Origin: Russula earlei
Lineage: Eukaryota; Basidiomycota; Agaricomycetes; Russulales; Russulaceae
DNA length: 64,000 nucleotides
Direction: 5' to 3'
NCBI GenBank assembly: GCA_025769875.1
Contig: JAGFNK010000074.1
Coordinates: 90,382-154,381 of the forward strand
Part shown: positions 1 through 11,691 of the stretch, one piece after another
How the letters are laid out: the number at the start of each line of letters is the position of its first letter
Position numbering within the stretch: the stretch's first letter is position 1
Notes under the pieces: generated by a model
Told to the model about the DNA's origin: nothing
The model's database searches: none
What the model saw: the letters and a program-made list of their open reading frames with translations, nothing else
Made by a program: the position numbers and the translations under genes

Positions 1-213
1 CTTTGTTACTGACAGGTTTATATAGACAACTATGTCCTATATCAAATAGCAGACATGAGGTAGCGGCGAGACGATCGAGAATGGAACATGCTGGAAGGTA
101 GTGGTACAAGCGAGGCTAAGTGAGTCATATGAACGAACGCGTGTGAATCGTGAGGCTGTCCGGGTAGGCTTGTCCGGTTGCCGGTTTGGTCTGAGGGGCC
201 GGTATCTGTGACA
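1..213. mobile_element. LTR family C, partial (cut by window start)
   Basis: This is the right-hand end of a long terminal repeat ending in GTGACA. It matches 19,430-19,626, where the complete family member is 491 bp and is flanked by a perfect target duplication. It abuts a copia protease relic on the right, inside the reading frame, so it probably inserted into that relic. The left end lies outside the window, so a target duplication cannot be tested. Confidence 0.75.
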
Positions 214-1040
214 ATATCTCCAACTCCTTCGGCTGGCAGGACGGATACCAACCCAGTCCAGATCTGTCTGATGACTGCAAGACCTCCCAGAGTAACACAT
301 CTGGAGGCCGGAGCACAACAAATGAAGTCGGGAGTCCGGAACGGACTAATGTAATGGGTAGCTCCAGAGTCGATCAAGATCTAGCCGCCGCGTAAAGGGA
401 AACCCGAATCTCATCTTCATCGGACGTTCGACACCTCGGTGATAGTGCAGTAGTGCCCACTATGTACGCGCTGACATTGCTGTCAGTGCCTGTCCTTCTG
501 TCTTTCGTCGCCTACTCCTCCTCTTCCGGTAGTCCGGACTGTGTGTCCAAATTAATTTCAATAAAAACACTTGATTTTGAACGTATCGTTGTGTATCTTT
601 ACCGGAGTGACTATGTTAAGGGAGGCAGAGGTCCCGGCCTGATGACCGTCTTTATTGAAGATCCGTATAGGGATCGTGTAGGGAAAGGTCCATTGGAGCG
701 CCGGAGGCTAGAATTGTAGACGCGACAGCCGAGTAAGCATCAGATAACGCTTTAGAGAATATGAAAGTGATAAGGAGATTTGATATGAGTATGTCGTCGT
801 TTAGGAGAGTGATTCTTGCATTGTTTAATTGTTGCAATTGCAGGAATGCCGGATGTATGTCATCTAGGAATGTGCCTGTGAGAGCTACGAATGAATATGA
901 ATGCTGACATTTGATCCAACACCGCCGTATGCACGTTTGAGTTCCTCCCACTTGAGCTTGCAAGTAAACAATTTTGATGTCATTTTTCGTTACTGCCAAT
1001 GTGACCTTTCTGAACATATATTTCAAGAGCACGTGCGTCT
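214..1040 (-). pseudogene. Ty1/copia gag-protease relic
   Basis: Minus-strand frames first encode a stretch like copia Gag (UBN2-type; about 1,030-652, with an ALSDAYSAVASTIL-like segment). Further on they encode an aspartic protease with the active-site motif IDSGATHYIS (about 377-340), followed by a LGGLAVI flap-like stretch. Gag and protease lie in different frames with stops between them, so the element is broken. Integrase, reverse transcriptase and RNase H are absent: the relic ends where the family C LTR starts at 213. In life it would have encoded capsid and the protease that matures it. Family assignment is firm from the protease motif; exact limits are not. Confidence 0.7.
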
Positions 1041-1445
1041 AAGGGAGATCTCCCCAGCGTCCCAAGTGGTATTGCTGGAGAGACTATCATCTGTGATGTG
1101 CGACATGTGATAACTATTCATGATTGTGTGGTAATGGCCAGTAAGCGAGATGACCAAGCAAGTGATCAAGATTTCGGGAGGGAATGTAAACATGGTGCGA
1201 GGGTGCTGTGAGTAAATGTTAGGTAAATGTGGATTGCCAATCTGGGCTAATGGAGCGGTTGTTGCCAGATTAATGAAGATAAATCAGTACCCCTGACGCA
1301 TGATAGTGCACGCGTCAATCCTTCAGCTCCAGGGACCGAGGGAGTAGGGTGTCATCTGATTAACAGAGGCTCTTGAATAAGGGAGATGTATATTGAGGAA
1401 AAATGATGAGCTTGTTTGTTGATCTTCGCCTTTGGAATTTAGACA
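1041..1445. other. No gene seen
   Basis: I see no convincing reading frame, RNA gene or terminal repeat here. It separates the copia relic from repeat D and may be eroded transposon sequence. Confidence 0.4.
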
Positions 1446-1960
1446 TGGTCAGGGCCCATAACCTGTTGAAGCAGATGGGCGCAGGTTATGATAACAGCAA
1501 TAAGATCCTTAAGATCTATCAAAAGATATTTCAGTTTGTGTAAGACAAAACTATAAATCAGTAATACCTATCAAAAGATATCTACAACGCATGATTAGAT
1601 GCGATAGATAAGATAGGAAACAGTAAGTACTCACTTCAGTTTGTGTAAGACAAAACTGAAGCGATCTAGCTAATTTAGTGCCTCTTAAATACGCGAAAGC
1701 ATCTCTAAGCAAAGTAATCATAACTACCAACTTGTATCATAAAGGATCAGTTGTTAGTAGCTACCGATTGTCATCAATTAACTTATCATTGTAACATATG
1801 CAGGCTGCAGCATCTGAGCTGAGCCGGTCCGGGCTGATCTGACGCGTGAGCTGAGAGCGCCCGGTCCGTGGGAGCCGACACATTAATGCGACTGGGCTGT
1901 GATTACATCAGACTGCCCAAAGCAGTGGTAATCTCAACACCCGATCCATTCCTAAATCTG
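1446..1960 (+). repeat. Repeat D, copy 1 (LTR- or MITE-like, about 0.5 kb)
   Basis: It begins TGGTCAGGGCCCATAACCTG and is a diverged inverted counterpart of 47,880-48,376. Its AT-rich core carries two copies of a near-palindrome (AGTTTGTGTAAGACAAAACT, about 1,540-1,560 and 1,637-1,658) and two tatcaaaagata blocks. The other copy carries a different but equally hairpin-forming pair, so structure is kept while sequence drifts. Beyond about 1,800 it turns GC-rich and shares scattered blocks with the other copy. No coding capacity is seen. The right edge is approximate. Confidence 0.55.
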
Positions 1961-1997
1961 TGAGATAGACCTTTTGCAAGCTCTCCTTCTCCTCATA

Positions 1998-4430
1998 TCA
2001 GACGCGAAGCCAGCAGTAATGGGTGAGTTCCCCTTGCTTATTCTGGGTTCTGTTGACATTTCGTACTACCATGGGTTCATGTAGTTCTTGTTTCCCAATC
2101 TTCAGTCTTTTCCAAGCTGAGTGATCAATGAAGTTCTCTGTTGCTCCATTGTCCAGGAGAGCAGATTCCTCGGCTGTTGTGTGTGCAGTGATGAAAGTGA
2201 ATGGAATATTCATAGCATTCAGTCTTCTAATGTACATTTGCAACACACTATTCTTCCTAAGCCAGGCCGTCGACTTAGGTGTTCTTAAAAACCCTGTTCC
2301 ATCAGTTCTTCCAATAAGTCCTCCTTCTGTTTGGTGGACATCTTCTTTATGGACGCAGAGGAGCTCTTGTTATAGGTAGGAGGAGGAGATGTGGATTGTC
2401 CAGAGACAGTACTTTCATTTCCACTGTCCCCTGAGTCATCCTCCTTTTCTGTTTCCAGAGCTCAAGCTTTTCCTTTGTCCCTTGGGTTACTTGATTTCTT
2501 TTTGACTCTGTCCTTGTCAGGACAGTTCCGGCTGATATGCCCTGCTTTCTTGCAGATGAAGCATTTCCCTTCTGCTAGCAGTTTCTTCTTTTCCTCTCTC
2601 AGAGGAGGACATTGCTTGGTCCTTGCTGCATCAGTGGATACTGAGTCCACTTCCATAGCATTTGGGTCTCTTTGGTTTCGCTTTTTCCCAGCCTGTAGGG
2701 ATTTCATGCGATTCTCCCTGGTGGTCAACAATCCACCTCCAGATCCAATATTGGCTTTCATAAGCTGGTCTCTGGCCTGTTCTTCCCTAGCAGCATTGAT
2801 CCATGCTTGCAGATCATTGATGGCAGGTATGTCTCTGACTGGTTGATTGTAGATTCATCGCACCAGCCAGGTGATTAGTCTAGCCTTATAGGCTCCAACT
2901 GCTCCTGGTGAATTCTGGTCCCATCCTGCTTTACTGAGCAGAACAAGGAATTTGCTGGTATAATCATCCAGCAATGCTGCTTTAGACATGGACAATTGTT
3001 GTAGCTCCATGAAAGCGTCTTTAGGCTCTGTGGTGTCTTTGAATTCTCTGAAGAAGTCATCCACAAATTCGGTCCAAAAGAGCATGTCAGTTGGATCCAG
3101 CTGCACCGGTGCATAGGGAGACGGCAGGTCCCCATTTCTTTTTGCTTCTACCAGGTTCATTTGGTTGACCACCCATTCATGCACCTTCTCTCCTTTGATG
3201 TAGGTGAGAGCTAGGGCTACTCACTTCATTGGAATAGTCATAGTCGGGTTGTCACTGTTAAGCAGATTCCATGGATTGAAATCTGGGACGAAGTACTTCG
3301 TCTTCTTCCTGTCTCCTTTGAAGACTTCAGGAGGGTCTCCTTTCAGAGATCCATTGCCTCCATGGGGGCCTGGTGCTGGCTGAGGCGCCAGGTTCGCCCC
3401 TGGTCCTACAGGAGGTACTGCAGGTGGTCCCCATCCTGGATGGCCTCCTCCTGGTACTGGTGGACCTGCGGGTCCAAAGGGGACTCCTCCACCTCCAGGT
3501 GGTCCTCCTCCACCAGGTGGACCGCCTCCAGGTTTTATTACAATGGTGGGCCCTGTTCTTCCACCTGCTGTCTGGGTGGCAATGGTGGCTGTCTGCATTG
3601 CTGCAATGGTAGCCATTTCAACTGATTCTTCTGGTTCTTCAACAATTGTTGGTTCAATGGGCAAGACGTGTACTGTCTGCTCTAGTCTTTCAGCTAGCTC
3701 CAATACTTCTGGTGCTTCTGCTTTCTGATCTGTAGTTGTAGGGTCCAACTTCTCTGTTTCTCCACTCGATGACTTTTGTATCAATGGAGCTGGGTTGTCT
3801 ACTACTGGGCTTCTGGGTTCCCAATGAGTAGTATAATGATCTGTCTTGATTTCTAGACCTAGAACCTTATATTTGTCAATGTCCTTGTCCTCTTCTGCAT
3901 AGGGACGTTCTTTGTGGTAATCAACAAAGTACCACTGATTGTTGATGTATTTGCAAGGAAGGTAGCTTCCTTTGTATCAGACCTCATATCTGTTAGGTCC
4001 TTCCTGGTCTGCCCAACACCAGATGGCAGTCCCTTTGATTCCTGAGGGTAGATCATCCCTCTCTCTAGCTTTGAACCAACCAAATTTGGTTCCTTGCTTC
4101 GATTTCTGGTTGAACTCTATGCGTATGCTATGTTCACCTTCAATCTCCAGTTTGTCCGCTTGCCACTGCCTTTCCTAGGGAGTTGGGACTTGTGTGCCCA
4201 CTTCCCACTGTCTATGCCAATGACAGTAGGGGTCTTTACAGAAGTATGCATGTGTCCAACTGTGCTGCTTGTTGAGAGTCACATAGTACACCTTCTTCTT
4301 GTTGTGGAGAGGTCTGTATAGATTCTCGCCCTTGACTACTTCAGCGTAGGTTTCTGACCATATGATGACTAGATCCTAGTCCTCAGGCTTCCTGCCTATT
4401 TCTGGTTCACTTTCACAGCGATGTCTGTGA
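1998..4430 (-). pseudogene. Ty3/gypsy gag-protease relic, element 1
   Basis: Read on the minus strand from the LTR at 4,446. The Gag N-terminal region (about 4,400-3,800) is followed by a Pro/Gly-rich linker (about 3,560-3,360), a Retrotrans_gag-type capsid core (3,184-2,855), a CCHC zinc knuckle CFICKKAGHISRNC (about 2,580-2,540), and, in another frame, a retropepsin with ALLDNGATENFID (about 2,150). The three Gag blocks share one frame and are separated by TGA stops at about 3,219, 2,855 and 2,461, each following a position where Arg or Trp is plausible. The element ends at about 1,990 next to repeat D, so reverse transcriptase and integrase are lost. Gag and protease families are clear; the N-terminal part is frayed. 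Confidence 0.75.
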
Positions 4431-4445
4431 TAGAAGCTCAACTTA

Positions 4446-5071
4446 TGTTAAGGCTCCAAAGTGCCTTAAATAAGATCAATGGTCACGTCTATGAATGCAT
4501 CCTACCATTGCAGATATGCTTGAGTCAAGCAAGCAATACTTGTGGAGGGGAAGGAGTATTAGATCCTTCTGGAGTATGGCAACAAGATGAGAGGGGCTCT
4601 GCAGACGGGGTAGGAGTCAACTGTTTGGGATTGGCAAACTAAGTTGAGCTTAGGGCTCAACTGCTACAAACTGGGGGCTTTATATAGCCCTACAGGGATA
4701 AGGTTCATGCTACTGTAGTACTGGTTGGTGCTATAGAAGCAAAAGGTGGCTCATAGAAGCGAGGTTGCTTCTATGTAAAACGACCTCGGTGCTGGAGGCA
4801 TTATAATAGTGTTTCCCTAGTAGCAATCTTGGTGTCATAAGTACTTTCCTAATCAAGGAAGCAACGTACGTGGCAGTACAGGAACATCTGGAACAGAAGC
4901 AATGCTACTCATTGCTTCTTCAATACACCTTCAGAAAGATATGATAAACGTGTTCCAAACGCGATATCAATGAACATAAACGATCAAGATCTGACACACG
5001 CATGATGCAAACGATGCAGTCCATAGTTCAGGTGTTCTGGCATCTTCTGGACCCCAAACCACTCGGTAACA
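4446..5071 (-). mobile_element. LTR family B, 5' LTR of element 1
   Basis: This is a 626-bp unit bounded by TGTTA...TAACA inverted ends. Read on the minus strand it lies directly upstream of the gag relic, as a 5' LTR should. A TATATAAA box on the minus strand at about 4,680 is a likely promoter. A second copy lies at 52,184-52,800 with no internal region. No matching target duplication can be tested because the other LTR is missing. Confidence 0.8.
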
Positions 5072-5589
5072 ACTGTCTGCTACTTTATTGAGTGCTTATA
5101 TACTACAAGAGAACTGCTCAGTAATGCTCAGTAATCTGCTGAGTAAGAAGGCTTCTCTTGATGAATAAGAGCCTTTATTGTTCATGTGTTTACTGTCCTA
5201 GTACACATGTGAAGCACCTGATTCATTTGCTGTCAGTTAGTTTAGGGCCGGTCATTTGAGGACTTGTAGTTGGGTTCAGGGAATTTGGTTGTCTGTAAGG
5301 CCCCTTATATAGTTCTATTAGGGTCTTTAGAGTCGACCCTAATACTTCTATTGAGGTCCTTAGTATTGCTGTATAGTTTGTTGTATAGTTATTAGAGTCA
5401 GTCTGATAATGCATTGTAGGGTCTTTAGTATTGTGTTAGTGCCTATTATAGGGCACTTCTAGTCGTCCTAAAGGGTCCTTATGAAGGCTATAATACTGTC
5501 CTTTATTGCTAAAAGGGTTGGCTCTAAGTGGGGCTTGCTGTATGTCAATTGTGCCAAGAATCGCTCATGTGACAATGCGCGCACAATAT
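5072..5589. repeat. AT-rich repeat fragment, LTR-like
   Basis: The first 150 bases share blocks with 59,430-59,650 (ACTTTATTGAG, CTTATATACTACAAGAGA, CTGCTGAGTAAG), so this is part of another dispersed repeat, probably an LTR. The rest carries irregular repeats of a GGGTCTTTAGTATTG-like phrase. No gene is seen. Confidence 0.45.
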
Positions 5590-5960
5590 TGTGGACACCT
5601 CTACTCACCCTTTTTGTCCATGTGAACAGGGTGACACCATAGAGGCTGGGTTTCCTCTCATAAGGAAGGGTCCTTCAACCCTCTCCAGGAAATGGTTCAT
5701 GACAATGACTGAACAATGGAGTTTGCAGTTCAGCTGGCTTATTCCTGTCAGCACATGAATGAGGGGAATGTCCCATGTGACAACAAAAAAGGGCATTAGA
5801 TGGCAAAGGGGCATGCATGGGTGTCCGTGTGCATGGGTGCACTGAGGCAACAAAATTTAGGGCCACCCCAACAGCCTTGTGCAATTGACTCAGTGTGGGG
5901 CAAAGATGCAGAAAAAAACAAAAGATTGAGATGCACAGGGCACGAACTGATGGTAAGAGC
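5590..5960 (+). pseudogene. Fragment of C48-protease-associated gene (same family as 52,850-53,484)
   Basis: Around 5,620-5,705 the plus strand encodes PCEQG...FPLIRKGPS...KWF, matching the PCEQGG...FPLI.KGPS...KWF stretch at about 52,920-53,010. The surrounding nucleotides also align (ATATTGTGGACACCTCT). No C48 catalytic block is present here, so only the upstream part of the gene survives. It is interrupted by the solo LTR at 6,017. Confidence 0.5.
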
Positions 5961-6016
5961 TACCCTGTGACATGCTAAAGACTTCTGTCGCAGGCTATAG
6001 GGATGTTGAGGGCAAT

Positions 6017-6844
6017 TGTCAAGACACATACTGCTGATCACTAAGGACTCAGGAGCAGGTGGGAAAGGGTCAGAACAGACAGTACGCAGTGTAAACGGCA
6101 TTGAACAGGAGGTTGAGCCAAACAACTAAGAGATACCAGATGGGGACTGGTATGTGTTGCAGAAGGCAGAGGAGAAGAGTAGAGGCCAGTGTAGCGAGGG
6201 GCTTTAAACAAGGCAGTCGTTGAAGAGTACCTTGAAGACGAGGGAGGACTTTAAACTGAGCGGTCGCAGGGGAGTACCCAGGAAGATGAGAGTATCACAA
6301 ATGGACAGTCTGACGACTGCCATGCTTCATTGGGGCTTATATCCCTTGTACAGGGTCGATTACAAAGAACTGGAACTATTCTAGACCCTTTGGTACCATC
6401 CAATAGGACTACAGAGGCAAAAACTTGCTTGTGTCAAGTTTCAGGCTTACTGAGTGCATTATTGATCATTGTGGAGTGATGACATCATTATGATGTCACT
6501 GTGGAGCACTTAGTGAGCCTATGAGGTCACTGTGGAGTCGCTCAGTCAGCCATGATGTCATTGGAGCCTTGATGACATCAGATGAGTTATGCAACAGTTT
6601 CTAAGAGTTTGTGCCACTGTTTTGGGTTCTTGGTGGCTGGGTGACCATGTGGCTGCCACGCAATGATTACCCGATTAGGAAACGGATGCCTGGTCATGTT
6701 ATAGTGCCTTTGCAATAGTGATATCTTGTACCGCAGGAGGGGTAGCCCAGGAAATGGAAGGGAGTTGGCGATGCAAAGTGAGAGGGGTCTCTCTTGAGTA
6801 AAATAGGACAATCTACGGCCAGGACCTGCACTTGGTTCATAACA
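6017..6844 (-). mobile_element. Solo LTR, family A, copy 1
   Basis: 828 bp, TGTCAAGACA...CATAACA. It is flanked by a perfect 5-bp duplication GCAAT at 6,012-6,016 and 6,845-6,849. No internal element sequence is attached, so it is a product of LTR-LTR recombination. By comparison with the copy next to the large Ty3 element, transcription is expected on the minus strand. Confidence 0.9.
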
Positions 6845-7009
6845 GCAATACATCAGCTACATCCCAGGCACACATTCAACAGGGATGGCCGGCAGCGAGG
6901 AGAGGGAGGAAAAGAAGAGATCCACTTACTCTTAAAGGGGAGGATGGTGAAAGAGTGGTCTTGCTTTCAGCATGGCAAGGCTTCCAGATAGGACCTGGTA
7001 CCTTCATAA

Positions 7010-8873
7010 TCACGACTGCTCACAGAGGTATTCACTAGGGATCTGCCTGCTCTTGAAAGGGGAGATGGCGAAAGAGTTGACTGCCTTGACAATAGTGTCC
7101 ATATATTCAAGTCTAGTATAGAAAAGTGTGAGTATATTCTTAAAATCGAGCCTTCTTAATTTTCTCCAGAGCTGATGCATCCTCCACTGCAAAGCACAGA
7201 ATCCATGAGGCTGTCCTGAATTCCATGCCACTAACATCTGCCAGCTCACTGCAAGTGAGTGGTACAATGTCTTCAATTGTATAAAGTTTGTGGGTTGTGA
7301 GAAATCTTCACCATATTTATTTTGGAAAGGTTGCTCCTCAATAGAATGGAGCCACCCCTTCAGGTCAGGGTAGGCAATGTTTCTATTGGATGTGGTGCGC
7401 TTTGACTGGGGTGGTGAAGACCCAGGGTAAGGAGTAGAGGGAGTGTTGTTTTCAGAGTGAGGTAAGCAATGGGAGTTTGAACCATTAACATTGTTGGCAA
7501 AGGCACCCCCCAGCATCATCATCATCATTTGCGCCCATTGGGGTGGATCAGAGGACAATCCAGCCACCATGTGGCTAGGGTTTGGAATGGAGCCCAATGT
7601 ATTGGAAGGGGGTGGTTATGATGTTTCCCAGTTCCTGACTTTCACCTGTCAAAAGCATTTGTCTGTGAGATTAAGTTTGTCTGGGGGAGCATCAACTGTT
7701 GCATGGCGATGTGCCTGCAAAGGTGGTTTTAAGCTTGAAGACCCAAAAGAAAACAATGGCATGTACCAACAAGGAGGCCCAAATGCTCAGATCCTCCATT
7801 GTGTACTGGTAGTGTACACCATTCATTTGCACATAGCATGGTGTATTGTGCTTTTTGCACTGGTGTTTATCAGTCAAGAGCTTTAAAAGTTGATGTTGTT
7901 CTTGGCCAGGGAGATCTGGAAGCACATTTGAGGGTGCCGACTGCACCTGGGTCTTTTTTTTCCCTGGACCCTTTGGTCAAGAAATTGTCAGATGCAATTA
8001 TGAGGAGTAGCATTTAGGTGCACCTTTTCTGTGCCTGGTTCAGAGGTATCAACAATCTGGATGCTGAAAGGCTTGACTTTGCCCTTTCCACAGGTTTTTG
8101 CCTTCTGTTCATCAATATGGTTCCACACATGCTCAATTAACTTTTGAAAGGAAGCTCCATCTTCAAACAACTTTGCAACTGGCTTCCCCATCTTGGGCGC
8201 CATCCAGGGAAGGATGTATCCAATGTGTGATAGACAGACGATGCTTGTTTCCATTTTGGCCACAATTTGGACAAGAAGATCCGAAAATGAGATGTCAGAT
8301 TTGACAGCAAGTTCCCAAGATGCATTTTTGTATGGGACATCAAATGTGAGATCAATTACTGGATGGCCTGGGGTCACTAGTCACCAGTGAAAGGGGTCAA
8401 TTTATCATTATTTGCACACCTTCCTCTTCAATTGAAGCATCACTCCCTTCTATGGGTCCAGGGCCAAAAGGTGAGGTGCATTTACCATCATCTGCAAGAG
8501 TATATAGGTCCAGTGGACTGAGCTCCCCAGCTTCTGCGTTTACATAGGCATAGGACTCTTCCTCCTCATACTCATCAATAGCAGGTAGGATGTCTTGGAA
8601 GCCTGAGCTTGTGGTTGTGATCACTTTGGTCAAGTGGGAGTGCCTGAGCTGTCACTTTCATTTCCACCAGTTTTTTTTCAGGTAGCCTTCCTTTGGCCAG
8701 TAGTATGCATTGGTGCAGGCTGGCATTTTGAAGCACATTGCTTTGAGCCCATGAGGGTTTAGGGGGTTGAAATGGAGGGGTAGAGTAAGGTATGGTGAGC
8801 AGCTCTGGGAAGGGAAGAATGCCCAGTTGTCATCCTGGAGGACAGGTGGACAGACGGTTGATGAATAAGCCAC
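7010..8873 (-). pseudogene. Decayed multi-exon hypothetical gene of a fungal repeat family
   Basis: Several minus-strand coding blocks follow in order: an acidic block (8,633-8,397), a block with TFDVPYKN...LSHIGYILPW...GKGKVKPFSIQIVDT (8,377-7,988), a block with QCKKHNTPCYV...YQYTMEDLSIWASL (7,946-7,760), and a block with WLHSIEE (7,597-7,010). A 54-nt GTACAT...GCAG intron is visible at about 7,713-7,766. I recall similar proteins as multicopy hypotheticals in basidiomycetes but cannot name a domain. The blocks lie in different frames with stops, so the gene is probably dead. The upstream end near 8,873 is arbitrary. It could be a transposon-borne passenger gene. Confidence 0.45.
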
Positions 8874-10180
8874 ATGACTCTTTATGTGCTCACTTTACAC
8901 TTTCTTTATCACATGACACTTTTCATCGCATACTCAACTAAACATATACCATGGGGCCAGGCATTGTCTGATGATGCACACTGGATTATCTTACACATGT
9001 CTTCAAGATTGCCCCTTGATGATATCACCCATCACACTGGAGTTCCTCGTCATACTATAGAGCACATTGTGGCCGATTTCAGATCTCGTGGAACAGCCAA
9101 TTGCCCAAACCGTCTACTCCAACCAGCAAATAGAATCCTTACAATGCAGGAAGTACAAGTGAGTTCCCTACATTCTCTCATTTGTTCTGTGGCACATATT
9201 GGCTAGTTTCTTCAAGGCACCATCATCCATACTCTGGATGCTTATCTTGACAAGCTGAGAGATATTTTAAGAGAAAGGACTGGCGTTGAGGTGTCATTGA
9301 CAACTATATGGCATTCCCTGAGAAGGAGTGGCTTCATGATGAAGAAGGTAAGTCATTTCACCTTGAGTGTGAACTCAAGTGCACTGACTTGCCCAGCTGA
9401 GCAGAAATGCACTAGAGTGCAACAAGGACCTGCACCTTCATTATCGGTATACCTTTGGCATCACCCATACCGCAGAGCAGGCAGTTTTGGTGGACAAAAG
9501 CTCCTTTGATTGCTGAACTGACCTTTGAGGGCAAGCATGGGCAATGTCAGGGAAAGCAGTGGTAAGGAAGAGCTTTTTCATTTGAGGAAAATGGTGTGTC
9601 CTGCTATCTATATATACAACAGACTAGAATACAAAGTATCCAGTTATTTGCTTCTCCCAGCACTCTCACTTGATGGCATCATCTATAGTCAGCTGGTTGA
9701 GGGTTCTTTCACATCTGAACTATTTACCAGCTTCATCCCAGGTCTACTTTCAAAAATGAACTCCTTCCCTGGCAAGAACTCAGTATTGATCATGGACAAT
9801 GTGCGCATTCATAGAAATCCATGAATACTCCAACTGGTCAAAGAAAGGCATTATATTAGTTTTCTCAAGCTGATATATTGCTCATTTGATGAAAGGGATG
9901 TCAGCTCCTTTACCTGCCACCATACTCTCCTGATTTTAACCCAATCAAACTCGCATTTTCAAAGATCAAGGCCTACATTCATTGGAATGGGGGTGTGGCT
10001 CATGCTGACTTGGGTGGTGATGATACCGATGTGTGGGTTTTCCTGTATAGGGCAGCATTCTCTGTTACATCAGATGATGCAGCAGGTTGGTTCCACAAAT
10101 GTCGATACATCTGACATTTTCCAAGCTACTGTACTGTGGTGTACCCTTGTTGTACTGTATTGTACCTTGTAAAGCTATCA
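8874..10180 (+). pseudogene. Tc1/mariner-type transposase, inactivated
   Basis: An N-terminal helix-turn-helix (about 8,950-9,110, LDDITHHTGVPRHTIEHIV) is followed by a second DNA-binding part (TTIWHSLRRSGFMMKK, about 9,300) and a DDE core: VDKSSFD (about 9,490), VLIMDNVRIHRNP (about 9,790-9,823) and YSPDFNPIK (about 9,930-9,950). Introns fit at about 9,152-9,206 and 9,349-9,399. Inactivation is clear: in-frame TGA codons at about 9,510, 9,522 and 9,585 lie where this family carries arginine, another stop follows HRNP, and the usual final Glu of the catalytic triad is Lys (NPIK). The intact enzyme would cut and paste its own element. Terminal inverted repeats were not found. Confidence 0.75.
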
Positions 10181-11369
10181 TTCTGGCCTTAAACATTGTT
10201 GGACCCCAAGCCAACTGCTCCCCAAGCAGCAGGAGACCCCCACCACTCACAGCTGCGGCCTTTCCCCCTACAACCTGCTCCCCATGTTCTCACCCACGTC
10301 CATGAACTTGCTACGATGCCTGCACAGGTGCCTCATGTGTGGGCCCTGTTGTTGCTCCTACCATTTCTGACCCTGCCAATTCCCTAGTCAAGCCCTCTGC
10401 ATCTTCTGACCTAGTTGCCTGCAAGTCTCCCTTCTCTGTGCCACCTCCGTCATCTCTTGATTTGTTGCCTCTGCCTTCACCTCCCTTTCATCTCAGCATG
10501 GCCTCAATGTCAACTCACCCACACAGCTATATGGCTGGCTGCAAATTGCTTACAAGAGTACATGTGTGTGTATTCCTTTTGTGCCATCTCCTCTTCGTCC
10601 TCACATCATCATCATTGCTGCCAGCACGCCACCTCGCCCCCATCAACTGCTGCACGCCCTTGCCCTCAATGCCCCCACCTTCACCATGCACCAATGAGTC
10701 CAAACACACTGCTGAAGAGCCCCATACCATGCTGCCATCTTTGTTGCCATTGGACGGTGTTGCTACTGTACATTTCACTATGCTTTTTCTCCCCTTTTAC
10801 CAGTCTCTCATTTTGTTAGTCAGAGACCTGCATGCCGCCTATGCGTCCATTTCCCAGCCTGCCGCTGTCTTCCCTCTCCCTTTCTACATCCACACCCCCT
10901 TGCTCCTCTACCTCATATCTGCCATCCAATCTCTCCAATTATCCCACCCGCAATCGCATTCAGCAGCACCATCAGCACTCAAGTGACCACCCACCAGCAC
11001 TCTCCCTATCCCCCCTCCAGCCTCTCCTTTGCAATGTCTCCCCCTTGTGTCGCAACTCAACCACACCCCTTTTCACCACACCTGGCCTCAGCCATCCTTC
11101 ACAAATTGCCACATGCCACTACCACAGCTGCTGGAGACCACGATTCAATACCTTGCATTGTCCAGCTTCGGTCCCCTTCTTACATCTAGATTTCCTTTCA
11201 TATGCCTGTCTTTTGTGCTTTTCCTGTCCCTTAGCCTTAGTTCCCACCTGTATATGCTACCATCTTGAATAAAGTTGCCCTGTTGTCCTCTTATCATCTG
11301 TGTGAACCTGAGTGCAGTTGAATGACCAAACACATTCTCATGTTCCTGCTAGGTGCTCCTCCCAGTCAA
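10181..11369. other. C-rich low-complexity region, no supported gene
   Basis: The plus strand is very rich in cytosine and encodes long but low-complexity Ser/Pro/Leu/His frames in more than one phase. An AATAAA at about 11,268 could be a relic polyadenylation signal. The composition resembles the 61.5-62.4 kb region upstream of the ORF1-like gene, so it may be the worn-out front of a similar element. I do not call a gene. Confidence 0.35.
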
Positions 11370-11691
11370 AAACACTATGGGGCTACCTCAAGACGGCCAA
11401 TGGTTACAACATGAGGGAAAAATAATAGATATAGACCGTGATTTTGAGTTGTAATTCATCTAATACACATGTGGAGGTGGCTTGAGTCCAGCTCCACCAA
11501 TTCTCACTCAAATCTCATGAAAACAATGGGGCTGCCTAGCCCTCATTCAGGCGATTCAGGGACAATAAGTGTTATGTGAATTGAAGGTGTTTTGAGGGAG
11601 ATATTCACCCCACACATTTGAGAGGGTTTTCTGCGCCGATTTGGGTGGAATTCAAACTCCGCCAAGTGCGCTGAAAACGGCAATAATTCAG
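11370..11691 (+). repeat. Repeat B, copy 1
   Basis: A conserved unit of about 320 bp runs from AGTCAAAAACACTATGGGGC to GCGCTGAAAACGGCAATA. Copies lie at 48,381-48,708 (inverted) and 51,867-52,186. The right end (GGCAATA) is sharp in all three copies, while the left side of this copy is shorter than in the others. It abuts the reverse transcriptase of the large Ty3 element and removes everything downstream of it. Confidence 0.7.

Noticed and set aside
453..719. Small plus-strand reading frame with a hydrophobic start
   Set aside because: It lies antisense to the copia gag-protease relic, which has clear motifs; it is a shadow frame.
10339..10986. 215-codon plus-strand frame
   Set aside because: Low-complexity Ser/Pro/Leu/His in C-rich DNA; overlapping frames are equally open and no conserved motif is visible.
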